The notes under the pieces are model-generated. The model did no database searches, had not been told where the DNA came from, and was given only the letters and a program-made list of their open reading frames with translations. The position numbers were made by a program, and so were the translations under genes. Positions 28,181 through 37,990 of a stretch of 37,990 nt of DNA are shown in pieces (the first letter of the stretch is position 1; each line of letters starts with the position of its first letter). Source of the stretch: Chara braunii (Eukaryota; Streptophyta; Charophyceae; Charales; Characeae); contig BFEA01000394.1 of the NCBI GenBank assembly GCA_003427395.1, positions 1,219,664-1,257,653 of the forward strand. Reading direction: 5' to 3'.

Positions 28181-28835
28181 ACCGGCAAGTCGGAATTATA
28201 CACAACAATTAAGACACACTAACGCTTCCTTCCGTCTGGCCGAAGGACCCCTGAGCAGCATTGATTACTTCGTCTTGACGGAGGATTGACTGTCAGCTTG
28301 CCATGACACCCTCTCTCCTCTCAGACCTGGTGGCTAGGTCCGTCAGATAGTTCTAAATTCCTAGAAAGAGTTTGCCCGGTTGTCTTGTCTGTCCCTTGTA
28401 CTTCCTTTTATCCATCCTTACCCGAGAGCCACCCTGTCCCCTGCCCGAAATTTCTCTACCCTCTCTGAAAATCCCTTCAACCCTTAATCCCTAAACCCTC
28501 GACTACTATCCTGCTCTATGACACCCTTACTTCCGTCTTATCCACCCCTCGTTGATGTCTGATCATGGAATGTCTTGTCCACCCGCAGTTGTCTGTTGCT
28601 GGTGAGTCCTTCCTGGGGTTGGGTTATGCCAATCTTTCCAGTCAATACGGTCTTCTCGTAACTCCGCAATCTTGCCGTTTATCCACCAGTTCTTGCTGAA
28701 GGTCCATCTCTCCTTCTTTCGTTGCTCCAGCTTGTATCATCATATCCGTCTCCACCCAAACTTTCTCACGTGGGTTGGACAGTCCTTCAATCGTTCTGCT
28801 GCATCTTTCCATCCATATGACCCATAATGTACCCT
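28109..28835 (-). mobile_element. LINE-G: 3' end of a LINE close to LINE-H
   Basis: On the minus strand it starts with an ORF2 C-terminal piece (28835-28690; LWVIWMERCSRTIE can be read, then frameshifts) that is nearly the same as LINE-H 29477-29680 apart from a deletion of about 55 bases. It continues through 3' UTR sequence (28316 onward) that matches the LINE-H UTR, and ends with the tail module and poly(A) at 28109-28180. LINE-H's own A-rich end abuts it at 28836, so LINE-H probably inserted into this older relative. Confidence 0.8.
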
Positions 28836-28890
28836 TTTTTTGTCTTTTTCTTTTTTCGAGTCTTTTTTTTCTTTTTTCTTTTTTTCCCCC

Positions 28891-29380
28891 CTCAGATCCG
28901 GTAACCCAGTCTGCCAGATAAGTCTATGATGCCTCGAAAGAGAACGCTGGTCTTTATATCCCATGTTGCCAAGACTACCTGAGAGGTCCACAATCCTCTG
29001 CGCCACCTTAACTTCCCTTGTAGAAATCATCTTTTGCCCTTAAGCCCTAAATCCTCATCAGTGGTACTTCGAACCCCGCTCTCCCTTCAGATCCGGTAAC
29101 CCGGTCGTGTTTTAATTCCGCCACTATTCCACTGTTTCCCGTCTTCGTGGAGCGTCTGCCTTGAATTTTGCCGCTTGCATAGCATTTCTCCTAGAGTGGG
29201 TGTGTTCGCTTTTTCCAGCTGTCTTAAGAGCTTAGCCAGCCTGCTCATGACCAATCCTGTCTCCTGTCCCCCGCATACCCTTTCTCCTTTTGGATACCGC
29301 TTCATCCCTGAGTCCTCAACCTTCGATGCATTGTCATTCTTCAGTTGGTTCTCAAGAAGTCATTAGCCCACCAGTAGTTG
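28891..29380 (-). mobile_element. LINE-H 3' UTR
   Basis: Contains two CAGATCCGGTAACCC.GTC landmarks on the + strand (28893 and 29088), also recognisable as CAGACCTGGTGGCTAGGTC in LINE-G (28322). The UTR thus carries an internal partial duplication. No ORF of note. Confidence 0.6.
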
Positions 29381-31564
29381 TCCGCTGTTGGAAGCCTCTT
29401 TCTGCCACTGAGTTATGCCACTCTCTCCAGCAGATACGATCTTCACGTATCTCTGCAATCTTGCCGTCTATCAGCCAGTTCTTGTTAAACCTCAATCTCT
29501 CCTTCTTTTGTTGTTCCTCATCTTCTGTTCATGATTGCTTGGTCTTCCGCCATCTGCACAGGATCTCAGCTTGTATCATCATTCTGGTTTCCACCCAAAC
29601 CTTCTCCCGTGGGTTGGACTGTCTTTCAATTGTTCTGCTGCATCTCTCTTTCCATATGACCCATAGCGTCACCTTCCTGATGAGACCAAACCAGATCTTT
29701 TCTGCCTTTCTGAGCTAATCAGGGATGTTAGTCAAGAGGAGAAGTTGGACGGGTTGCTTAGGGAAGGGGGTTGGTAAGAGTGAGTCCCAGAGTGTTGAGG
29801 CTCTCGCCCAGTATTCTGTCGCCTCTCTGCAGTGCACTAGGCAGTGGACTATATCTTCAACTTCACCTCCCGAGCAAACTGTGCATATTTCCGAACTGTT
29901 AGGATCTGAGACCTTTCGTCTAGTGTGTAGCAATTGATTCACTGGTTGTGCTGCATAGGCGATTAGCCATGGCAGACTTCTGATCTTAATTGGCCTGATC
30001 AGCTTGAATTTTTTCCATTGGATTTGTGTGAGTTTGTCTGCTTCTTGCCCCAATAGGTTCCGCCATCTGTTTTTGATGATAGGGTCTGGGTTCTTGGTTT
30101 TCAGAGACAGTCTATACCCCAGTTTGACTGTGTAGTCGTAGATTGGGATTTTGGTTCTAATGTCTTTGGCCTTGTCCGGCATCCACGCCCACTCAGNTGG
30201 ATCAAATTCCAAGTTACGGACCGNTGTGTCAGGTCNGAAGATTGACTTTGGCCATGAGCCAAGGACTCGTACCTTCCTAAGTAAGAAGGATTCCAGAACT
30301 GTCGATTCCACCTCGCTATTCCGGATGGTTGGCATACCGGTGGTGGTCATGGATATCGGGAAAGAGAGAAAGGAGGCCCTGATGCGAGAGCCTTGTTGCA
30401 TGTGGGAGAACTGGAAGGCTCTGGAGGGAATCGTTTCTTGTATCATAATCCCCCATTCTCCAGGTTTCCATGGTGCGTCTTCTGTCAGGATATCTTTCCA
30501 TTCTTGTGGGATGCGGCCAATTATGCATAGGAGGTTGGATCCTCGTCTGTGGCATCCTTTTAGTTGAGCGCTAACTTCCTGTTCAGTCTTCCATTCCTTT
30601 CTGTCCTCATTCCATAAGTGATCTATTTTCCAGATTCCATTTTTGACCCAGGAGAGCCATCTGTGCTCTAGGAAGAGTGGGTTATCACCCTCATTTGTTA
30701 TCCATTGGTTTCCGAAGAGCGGTTGCCTTAATACTTCATCCTTGGATCTAGGTCTATTGGTCTTACTATGAATTATTTTTCTCCAGATTTGAAGCAGCGC
30801 CGACCAGTATGGAGTAGACGGCCTATAGCCCTCCAGTCTGGTGTCCCTCATTCGATTCCTTCGCCCTGTGGTTCTAAACCAGTATTTGTTCATTACCCAA
30901 AACAGTCCTGACATGTCGTTCGGTGATGGCCCTGGGGCCACGGATCTGATGTTGTCTAGGGCTAATTTGTTCCATGCACTATCTGGGTTCATCAGTAGTT
31001 TGATGATCCACTTGATTTGCAGGGCTTTGGTTTCTGTTCCAGGGTCTATAATCCCTAGACCTCCTCTTTGTGGGTTCCTCGTCACATAGTGCCATGCGAT
31101 CTTAGATATGCCATTCTCCTTATTGGGGTCCCCTGACCATAAGTAAAGTCTGGCCTTTCGGTTCAACTCCTTGATAGAGCTATCCGGAACTGTCCAGATG
31201 GAAGCTATGTACCACATCATCTAAAAAAACGACGTGTTGAGAGCCAGTGCTCGACCGATGAGGGAAGAAAAGACATTGCCCCACCTCCCTATTTTATTGA
31301 TTTGGTTGGCCAATATGTTCTGGCCCATTTGGGGTGCTAGGCCTTCTCTTGTCATAAGTATGCCAAGGTATCGGGTGGGGGTGTCCGACACTTGCCATGT
31401 CATGATTGCTTCTTCTCCTTGTAGTGAAAGAGCCTCTTCGTCTGATAGCAACCAACCTATCGTTTTCCCCCAATTGATCTTCATTTCTGAGGCCAGTCTG
31501 AACGCTTCCATTGCTTTGGCTAGTGTCCTAAATAAGAGTTCGATGCTCTAATAAGGACAGTTAG

Positions 31565-31576
31565 GTCATCCGCAAA
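31565..31576 (-). other. RT catalytic FADD box of LINE-H
   Basis: Minus-strand codons for Phe-Ala-Asp-Asp within TIMFADDLTVLIRAS. Confidence 0.93.
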
Positions 31577-33125
31577 CATGATGGTTGTGGGAAAGTCCAT
31601 TTGATGGGCTGAGCCTATATTGGTACTGGATAGTCTTTGGATTAATGGATCCTTGCGCAGGAAGGATGCAATAGCATCCATTACGAATAGGAAGATCGAT
31701 GGGGCCAATGGGTCCCCTTGGCGGACCGAACGGGAGATTGGGTAGCATTCTGACAGCAGTCCATTAACTTGGACACAACCGACTGCATCCTTGTACAATA
31801 TACGAACCCATTTTCTAAAATACGGTCCTACTCCCATCTTTTTCATACTTGCTTCCATGAAATCCCAGTTTACCTGATCATACACCTTTTCAAAATCAAA
31901 GAAGAGTATGGCGGTATTTATTTTCCTTTATCTAATCTTTCTTACCGCCTCATTCACTGTTAGTACATTATCTAGAATATATCGTCCTGGGATGAAACCT
32001 GTTTGATCAATGTGGAAGCATTTATTTGTGATCTTGATGATCCGGTTGGAAAGAGTCCTTGGCCAAAATTTTGTATAGAAGAGTTAGGAGTGAGATCGGC
32101 CTATAGTTCTTAATGTCGTTTTTTTCACATTTTTTGTAAAGTAGTGTGACCACGCTGCTGCTGAGTAAGTTACCCAACCCCCCCTTGGTCTAACTGTTGT
32201 TGTAAAAGTTTAGCAGGTTCATTCCTAGAAGTGGTCAAAACTTCTCCCAAAATTCTCTCATTAACCCATCGATTCCAGGGGTCTTGCTATTGTTCATACT
32301 TTTTAGAGCATGGTGTAATTCCTCTAGAGTGATTGGTTTGTCGAGTGCCTCAGCCTGTTCGGTTGATATTGTCTGTTGTAGATAATGGAGCATTTTCTGT
32401 CTTGCCTCTCTTATGTTGGGGGATATCGGTGTAGCAGTCTTCGAGTGGTAGAGGTCCTTATAAATGTTTTTGGCTATCTCTAGCATCCCTTCACCGTCTG
32501 ATCTCACAGTCTCCGGGGATGTAGTAGCTCTCAAACCTTCTATTGTGTTAGCTCTCGAATTTGCCTTGATTCGGGCAAAAAAGTGTTTTGTCATTGAGTC
32601 ACTAAGCTCATACTCGCACATTCTGACTCTTATTTGGCGACCTTTCAAATCCCACCAGTTCCACATAGCCAACTCCTCTCGCGCCTTCTCAAAGATATCG
32701 TTATACAAAGGCGAGGAGGGATTGTTCACCAAGTTGGTTTCTGCCAGTTTTCGAGCAAATTCTAGCGATTGTCTCCTTTGTTTCCTTATGGACGCAAGCT
32801 TCCTGGAAACTTTGGCCAGCGTGTTTGAGAGAATAGAGTAACTATTTTGGAACCATTCCCATCGGGGTTCCGTGCTTAGGTGCGCAGACCTCTGACCCTC
32901 CCTACAAGCACACACCTCATTTTGGAAGGTTTGGCTAAGCAGGAGCGAGTTGTTGAGCTTGTGAAAGCTGGCTACCTTTCTAACCACTTTGTCAAAACAT
33001 ATTACCTGCTTTGTTGGTTTGTGGTCCAGCCCTGTGTAGGGGGCTAAAGGTAGCACCTCTGCATCCTTAACTGCCCCCATCATAGTTTCTGATACCAGAA
33101 TGTAATCTATTCGTGAGAAAGCGGT

Positions 33126-33246
33126 CAACAGAAAAAAAACCTGTGTTGATTTTAAGGTTCCAGCAACGTTGACGTCGTTGGGGCAACATTCAAAGAAACA
33201 TTCGTGCTTAAAACAACGTTGCATTTTGCAAACAACCAATTTCCAA
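33126..33246. mobile_element. 121-bp insertion in the LINE-H endonuclease
   Basis: Homology to the LINE endonuclease stops at QARH and resumes at FSRIDYILVSE. The intervening 121 bases are flanked by CGGT on both sides (33122-33125 and 33247-33250), a possible 4-bp target duplication. The frame is open again if the insertion and one CGGT are ignored. Inside, GCAACGTTG occurs in both orientations (about 33162 and 33214), so the insert can fold. Its identity is unknown. Confidence 0.7.
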
Positions 33247-34013
33247 CGGTGTGGCGTGCTTGATTTTTCTTGATCAGGGTGAATGTTCTTCTGTTAGGGT
33301 ATAGGATCTTATAAGGGTCTACCAGATTGTGGTCCATCATCAATTCTTGAATTGGTATTGCTTCTGTTGAGTTTGGGGTGTTGGAGGATCGAGATATANG
33401 GTCTGTTGTCGGGTTTATTGTGGCATTCCAGTCTCCCGCCAGTACACAGGGGATCAATGGCGGAATCAGGTTCCAAAGATTTATCAGAAAGACCGTCCTT
33501 TCTGATGTCGAGTTTGGTGCGTATATGTTAATAAGCATGAATTCCTCTTCTTTCCATTTCGGGTGTAACAGACATTATCGTCCCTCCGCCTGGTCGTCTC
33601 TCTTATCTAAGATTGAGCCTTTTTTGTATAGACGGGAGGATTTGGGAATCAGGATAGCCGTCCCCTTGGAACTTGCTTCAGGGTCCGTCGACCAAATCTC
33701 ATCTTTCAAGCCACCTAATTTCCTTGCCATAAATGAGTGAATTCTGTTATGTTCAGTTGAGAAGGTGAGGTGTGTTTCCTGTAATAGCACGATGTCCACT
33801 GTTTTCCTGTTCTACATCGTTAATCCGGTTAATATGTCATTCCATTTTTCTTCTCTTTCCAATACATTTCCCAGTCCATTGACATTCCAGCTTCTAAGGA
33901 CTAATCTTTGACTTCTCCAATCAATGTGATCCCCAACCTCGTACGCTATTTTCCTGTAGCTATCCATGGGAGCAGTCGTATCAAGTTGGGGGCTTTACTT
34001 GATAGAAGGACCT

Positions 34014-36746
34014 CTAGGTGGGGAGGGGGGGAAGAGTTTCCATGTTTGCTCCCTCTCCGGATGTCACCTGAGCGGTCCTTGGTCCGTTGCCCTCTGATGG
34101 GGGGAGTGCATTTTCTCCCGCGGTGTCTGATCCGTCTAGCTCAATCTGTCCACTACCATCTTTTACTAGATTGGATTGCAAATCCAGCCTTTCTCTTTCG
34201 TCGTCCCCGGCCCACGAGAAGCAACCCGAAGCATCACTTCTGTACAATCTTTCACAGTCGATGGCGTGTGCTCTTGCCTCCAGATCTTCATCCCCTTCCA
34301 ACTTCCCTGATTTGACAATGTGTGCCACAGTTGTGGCCATCAGTTTCGCTGACATACCAATATCTGCTAGGATGCTATAAGGAACCTCCATAACCGTTCG
34401 CCACGGTTTCCCGATCATCCCGAATCTTAGCTTTGTTGATTCTGGCATCTTGGCTATGAGGGGGGGAAAGGCTCTCGGGGAAGTTCTGCTCATCTCGCCC
34501 ATGCTTTTTTGGAGGCTCTCTGGCTCCTCTTGCGTGCTGATGTCAATCTGGTTCTCTTCCATGGCAACAGTCTCAAACAGCCCCAGTGGGGTTTCCATTG
34601 TTATCTTTTCGTTGAGCAATTTGATCACATTCCCCGCTTCTACAAAGTGAGGAATCTTGAAGGCTATGTCTGTTGCGATCTGCCACTCCCTTGCCTTTGA
34701 CACGTACCTGGCTGCAATGAGTGGTCAAATGTTTCTCGGCGTTCTGTGAGCAGCTTTGGCCGATTTGGACACCATTGGGGTTTTTCTGCTCGCAATCTGA
34801 GTAATAGTAGTGAATTCGGGAGCATATTCCTTCCATTTTCGCAATTTTTCTGTTTGGGAGAGCACTACAGCCACTTCTTTTTCCAGGAGGTCGCGTTCTG
34901 ATTTTTCTTCTGCCTCCGTTTGTTCATTGTTGGACTCCCTCTGTTTCTGTTTTTTTTCTATTTTCCTTGCCTTGGGTCGAAGATCCTGGAAGCTGTCCTT
35001 GGTTGTAGGGATGGTTTTGTCCTTATCCTTTGTTCCTTGGTCCCTTGCCCTTTTCTTTTCCGCGTACCTGAACGCTGCGTATTCAGAGGATTCTTCTGCT
35101 TTTTCCCTTTTTAGCATTTCGTACTAGTTAGAGGAGTTGTTAATCCCCGCAATTGCATCTTTCTTTCCATTCATTTTCTAGCAGGCTACCCGGACGTCGA
35201 ACGCATGTTCCCTTTATCTTTTTGCCTTTTCCACGTAATCTCTGAGTCAGGTCAGAGAATGTGTGGACCGATCATCTTCCTCTGTGGAGCCAGCGTCTGG
35301 TGGATTGTTCCTCCCTCCTGATTCATCGTCTGCCTTGCCTCCTGTCTGGTCCAAGTCCATTCCTACACCCTCCTTCCCAGTTTCTGTCATTTTCGCTTCC
35401 CTCCCTTCTGTTAACTCCCCTGCCTTCCTTCTGTTTGGCCTCATCTCCTTCTTTGGTTGTCTATCAGCACCGTGTAGCTGACGTTTGTTGTCAGCATGTG
35501 CTTTGTCCCTTCTTTTGTATGTTTGCAGTTCCGTTCTCTGAAAGTAGCTGGTTCCTTGTTGTATTCTTGTTCGATCTGTTCCCTTATGGTGTCCAAATCC
35601 CACAACATAATCCGTGAGTCTGTGATGGGATTAGTGTTAATTTTTGTCGGGTTGCCTTTCACTTTCCCCGTCGCCTTCTTTTGTCACCTGCTGCCTGTTG
35701 AGGGGAAGATGTCCGTTTTTTTTACAGATGGGTTCTTGTCTGCAAAATGTCATACCCAGTCATGCTCGTCTAGATTGTCATCAAAGACCCATCCATCATA
35801 GGATGAATCTTCCACGAACCAGATACCTGACGCATCTTCCACTTCTACCAACATGTATGGTAGAAACTTTCGTTCTTTGGATCGTTTTGGGAATTTGGGG
35901 CAGGTAGACTCGGTACCCAAGGGACCCCGTTCCCTGCAACGAAAACAGATTGGGGAGGTTCTGGTTGAGATCCTTACCTCGATCGGCCTCTTCGCTATCT
36001 GGAAGTTCGAGATTGGTGGGAATACTGGGGGATTGTCTGTTTGAACGTCGAGGATCGCTGTCATAGTTCCGCAGTGAGGAGCCAGAAACTCTGGCGTCGG
36101 TAGGATCCACTTCAGAATTTTGTTCGCTGTATATTGTCTTTCAAGTCTGTCAACCAGCATGTCGTGAAAGCCCGACTGAATGTTATCGAACCGAACCCAT
36201 AAGTTTTCCTTCATCAGAGGTTGTTTGTAGGAAACTGCGAACACTGGGTGCTCTCTTTGGACTGAGAGTTTTTTTCCATCTGGTGATTGTGCATACTGAA
36301 CCGCGACAGTTCCTGGCTCGGGATTGCATTTCCGCTGCAATCCTCACATGGTCCTCATAAATGAAAAGTACCATGATATTATTCCGACCCAAGCTCTGCA
36401 TCGAGAAGGTATCCACAATCTGCTTAAATTTCGGTTCCTTTTTTATTGTTTCAATTACCCATTTCCTCTTCTCTGCCGGTTGGAGATCTGCACCATGGCG
36501 TGCAAAATTGAACACCACTCCATGTTTTTTGTGCAGGTTATCCAGTTCAGCAACCTTTTCCTCTGGGTACTTCCAGATGACCACCTCTTCTTCCTTGCCG
36601 TCTATGATCTGTTTCCCGGTCAATTCGATCCCTTGAACCTTTGTCTTTTCTATTAAAAATTTGAGGGCTTCGTTATCAATGGTGTTGTTTATCTTCTCCA
36701 CTTCCGTTTGTTCCGCCGGGCCCAAGCCTGGTGTTGGATTGGCCAT
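34014..36746 (-). pseudogene. LINE-H ORF1 (gag-like, altered zinc knuckle), broken
   Basis: Starts MANPTPGLGPAEQTEVEKIN at 36746. Residues 1-150 or so form a charged, helical N-terminus (VVIWKYPEEKVAELDNLHKK). After a frameshift near 36330, ENLWVRFDNIQSGFHDMLVD resembles the LINE-B ORF1 fold. A knuckle reads CFRCRERGPLGTESTC (35900-35950), aligning with CFRCKAYGHLFLDPSC of LINE-B but with Pro at the His position. GIWFVEDSSYDGWVFDDN follows. Then comes a stop, a charged coiled-coil-like Lys/Glu-rich part (35117-34725), and a final domain (34703-34014) with PYSILADIGMSAKLMATTV. At about 2.7 kb it is shorter than LINE-B ORF1 but keeps the same order of parts. Confidence 0.78.
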
Positions 36747-36950
36747 CTTTGAATGTGACTGACCGGAGTCTTTCTCCTATCAGTTTCCTGAAGAGTCAAA
36801 TCAAGTGGTGAGGTGGTACTCTAGCGTGAGGTAGGGGGATGAACCGGTGCTGGGTGGGAGAAGAGAAAATTGAACTTCGTGTGTTCGTGTTGTTGTCTAT
36901 ATGAACCGGATTTGAGCTGAGGTGATCCTTTGTTAAAAGTGAGGGTGAGA
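36747..36950 (-). promoter_or_regulatory. Region just upstream of LINE-H ORF1
   Basis: Unique-looking sequence between the ORF1 ATG and the G-rich array. It is presumably 5' UTR of LINE-H; no specific promoter motif was recognised. Confidence 0.4.
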
Positions 36951-37990
36951 TAAAGTGCAGCTCGTGGCAGGAAGCACGTACAAGGTTGGATGGGGTGAAA
37001 TCGGAGCCGAGATAGGATAAGGGTCGGGGACCGAATGAGCAAGAACGGATCGAGATCAAGGTCGGGCTAGGACTGGAATCAGGGGGGGAGGGGTCGGGGT
37101 GTGATTAGAAAAGACGTAGGATCGGGGTGGGGTCGGGGTCGGGACGGGTTTGAGCTCGGGGTGGGATCGAGATCGGGGGGGGGAATAGGATCAGGATGGG
37201 ATCGGGATGGGATCGAGAAGGAATAGGGATCGAGGTCGGGATGGGAACAGGAACGGGATCGTGGTGGGATCGGGGTCCAGATGGGATCGAGATTGGGTTG
37301 GAATCAAATTCGGGATATGATCGAACGGGCAGGGGGAGATCGATAGTATGATTGTAGAGGGAGCGAGGGATAAGAAGTGGTGAAGAGAAGATTTGGGGTG
37401 CTGGGGGAGAAGCGGACTGAGATCGGTTGAGGCGGGGACGCAATGGAGAGCGGNGGGGGAGAAGCGGACTGAGATCGGTTGAGGCGGGGACGCAATGGAG
37501 AGCGGTGTGATTCTGGAATGGGATAAGATCAAGTCGGGAGCGGGGTGGGATCGTGNTTGGGTTGGGATCAAACTCGGAATATGATCGGAATGGCAGGGGG
37601 AGATCGGTAGTATGATTATAGGGGGAGAGTAGAAGGAAGGAGGGGGGGATGATATGAGGTGAAGAAGAGGTTAGAAGCGGACTGAACTCGGTTTGGGACA
37701 GGATTGAGCTCGGGGTGAGATCGGGATCGGGACAGGAATAGGATTGGGGTGGGATTGGGATGGGATCGAGAAGGGATTGGGATCAAGATCAGGATGGGAA
37801 CGGGAACGGGATCGTGGTGGGATCGGGGTCAGGATGGGATCGAGATTGGGTTGGAATCAAATTCGGGATATGATCGAACGGGCAGGGGGAGATTGATAGT
37901 ATGATTGTAGAGGGAGCGAGGGATAAGAAGTGGTGAAGAGAAGATTTGGGGTGTTGGGGGAGAAGCGGACTGAGATCGGTTGAGGCGGGG
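36951..37990. repeat. G-rich tandem array, about 552-bp long period plus GGGATCGGGATGG short words
   Basis: The + strand is built from imperfect GGGATCGGGATGGGATCGAG words. A long unit at about 37147-37440 repeats at about 37699-37990 with offset 552-554 and high identity (ATATGATCGAACGGGCAGGG at 37315 and 37867). A shorter related unit lies between (37450-37690). AGAAGCGGACTGAGATCGGT occurs three times. The Pro/Ser/Ile-rich minus-strand frames are translations of this repeat. It runs off the window. Confidence 0.9.

Larger units (their letters stand above)
29390..33967 (-). pseudogene. LINE-H ORF2 (endonuclease, RT, zf-RVT), broken
   Basis: The first ATG after ORF1 (33967) gives an endonuclease start with SWNVNGLG, then after a stop LLQETHLTFS, NIYAPNSTSERT, LAGDWNATINP (catalytic Asp kept, Phe replaced by Trp). 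A 121-bp insertion (33126-33246) splits the domain before SRIDYILVSETM and GLDHKPTKQ. The RT region has NNSKTPGIDGLMREFWEKF (to 32235), NDIKNYRPISLL near 32100, YDQVNWDFMEASM, SVRQGDPLAPSIF, and FADD at 31565-31576. After breaks at 31520 and 31221, one open frame of 501 codons (31220-29715) covers the connecting region and zinc finger (ICTVC...DIVHCLVHC). A stop at 29715 precedes the C-terminal KIWFGLIRKVTLWVIWKERC. Confidence 0.9.
28836..37990 (-). mobile_element. LINE-H: LINE with ORF1, ORF2 and a repetitive upstream region
   Basis: Minus strand. Its 3' end is an A/G-rich tract at 28836-28890 after CCGGATCTGAGGGGGG. ORF2 spans about 33967-29390 and ORF1 36746-34014, with 46 bases between the ORF1 stop and the ORF2 ATG. 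Upstream of ORF1 the sequence becomes a long-period repeat that reaches the window end, so the 5' limit is not visible. The copy ends before the tail module, unlike LINE-A and LINE-G, suggesting polyadenylation at an earlier site. Multiple frameshifts and stops show it is inactive. Confidence 0.82.

Noticed and set aside
36796-37571. Pro/Ser/Ile-rich minus-strand open frames
   Set aside because: They follow the G-rich tandem repeat exactly, differ between repeat units and have no domain signature.

Overview
This is a gene-poor, repeat-dense stretch of a large eukaryotic nuclear genome. I found no intact host protein-coding gene. Almost everything recognisable is non-LTR retrotransposon (LINE) sequence of the APE endonuclease / reverse transcriptase / C-terminal zinc-finger (zf-RVT) type. 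All copies carry stops, frameshifts or truncations. LINEs of this architecture are abundant in land plants and streptophyte algae, and two short interstitial TTTAGGG-type tracts (about 25217-25233, weaker near 10201) fit a green-plant lineage. That assignment is an inference of low certainty; no host gene is present to test it. Scattered Ns and a 210-base N run (23128-23337) show a draft assembly.

Layout. 1-3272: simple repeats ((AG)n, (CA)n), old LINE 3' debris on the + strand, and a degenerate low-complexity array. 3273-7788: LINE-A, minus strand, 5'-truncated, flanked by a perfect 14-bp target-site duplication (TSD). 7803-12618: broken repeats, including a 203-bp tandem pair rich in GAACGCG/CGCGTTC, a 190-bp tandem pair, LINE fragments on both strands, solo copies of a structured poly(A) tail module, and a four-unit array near 12.2-12.6 kb. 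12619-21607: LINE-B, minus strand, about 9.0 kb, apparently full length, with an unusually long ORF1 and ORF2, flanked by an 8-bp candidate TSD. 21616-28108: a LINE copy lacking the RT catalytic core (LINE-D), the assembly gap, tRNA-like A/B-box sequences, tandem and inverted repeats, a foldback element, and + strand LINE fragments. 28109-37990: a 5'-truncated LINE 3' end (LINE-G), then LINE-H with ORF1, ORF2 and, upstream of ORF1, a G-rich (C-rich on the sense strand) long-period tandem array that runs off the window end.

How the parts relate. LINE-A's TSD proves that a structured, hairpin-forming module ending in poly(A) is the true 3' end of this LINE family. The same module ends two other LINE fragments and occurs alone at least four more times. 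This suggests a recognised 3' tail shared by LINEs and perhaps used by a parasitic short element. LINE-B ends with a different tail, so at least two tail types coexist. The repetitive sequence upstream of LINE-H ORF1 may be a monomer-type 5' UTR promoter like that of some mammalian L1s, but this is only an inference.
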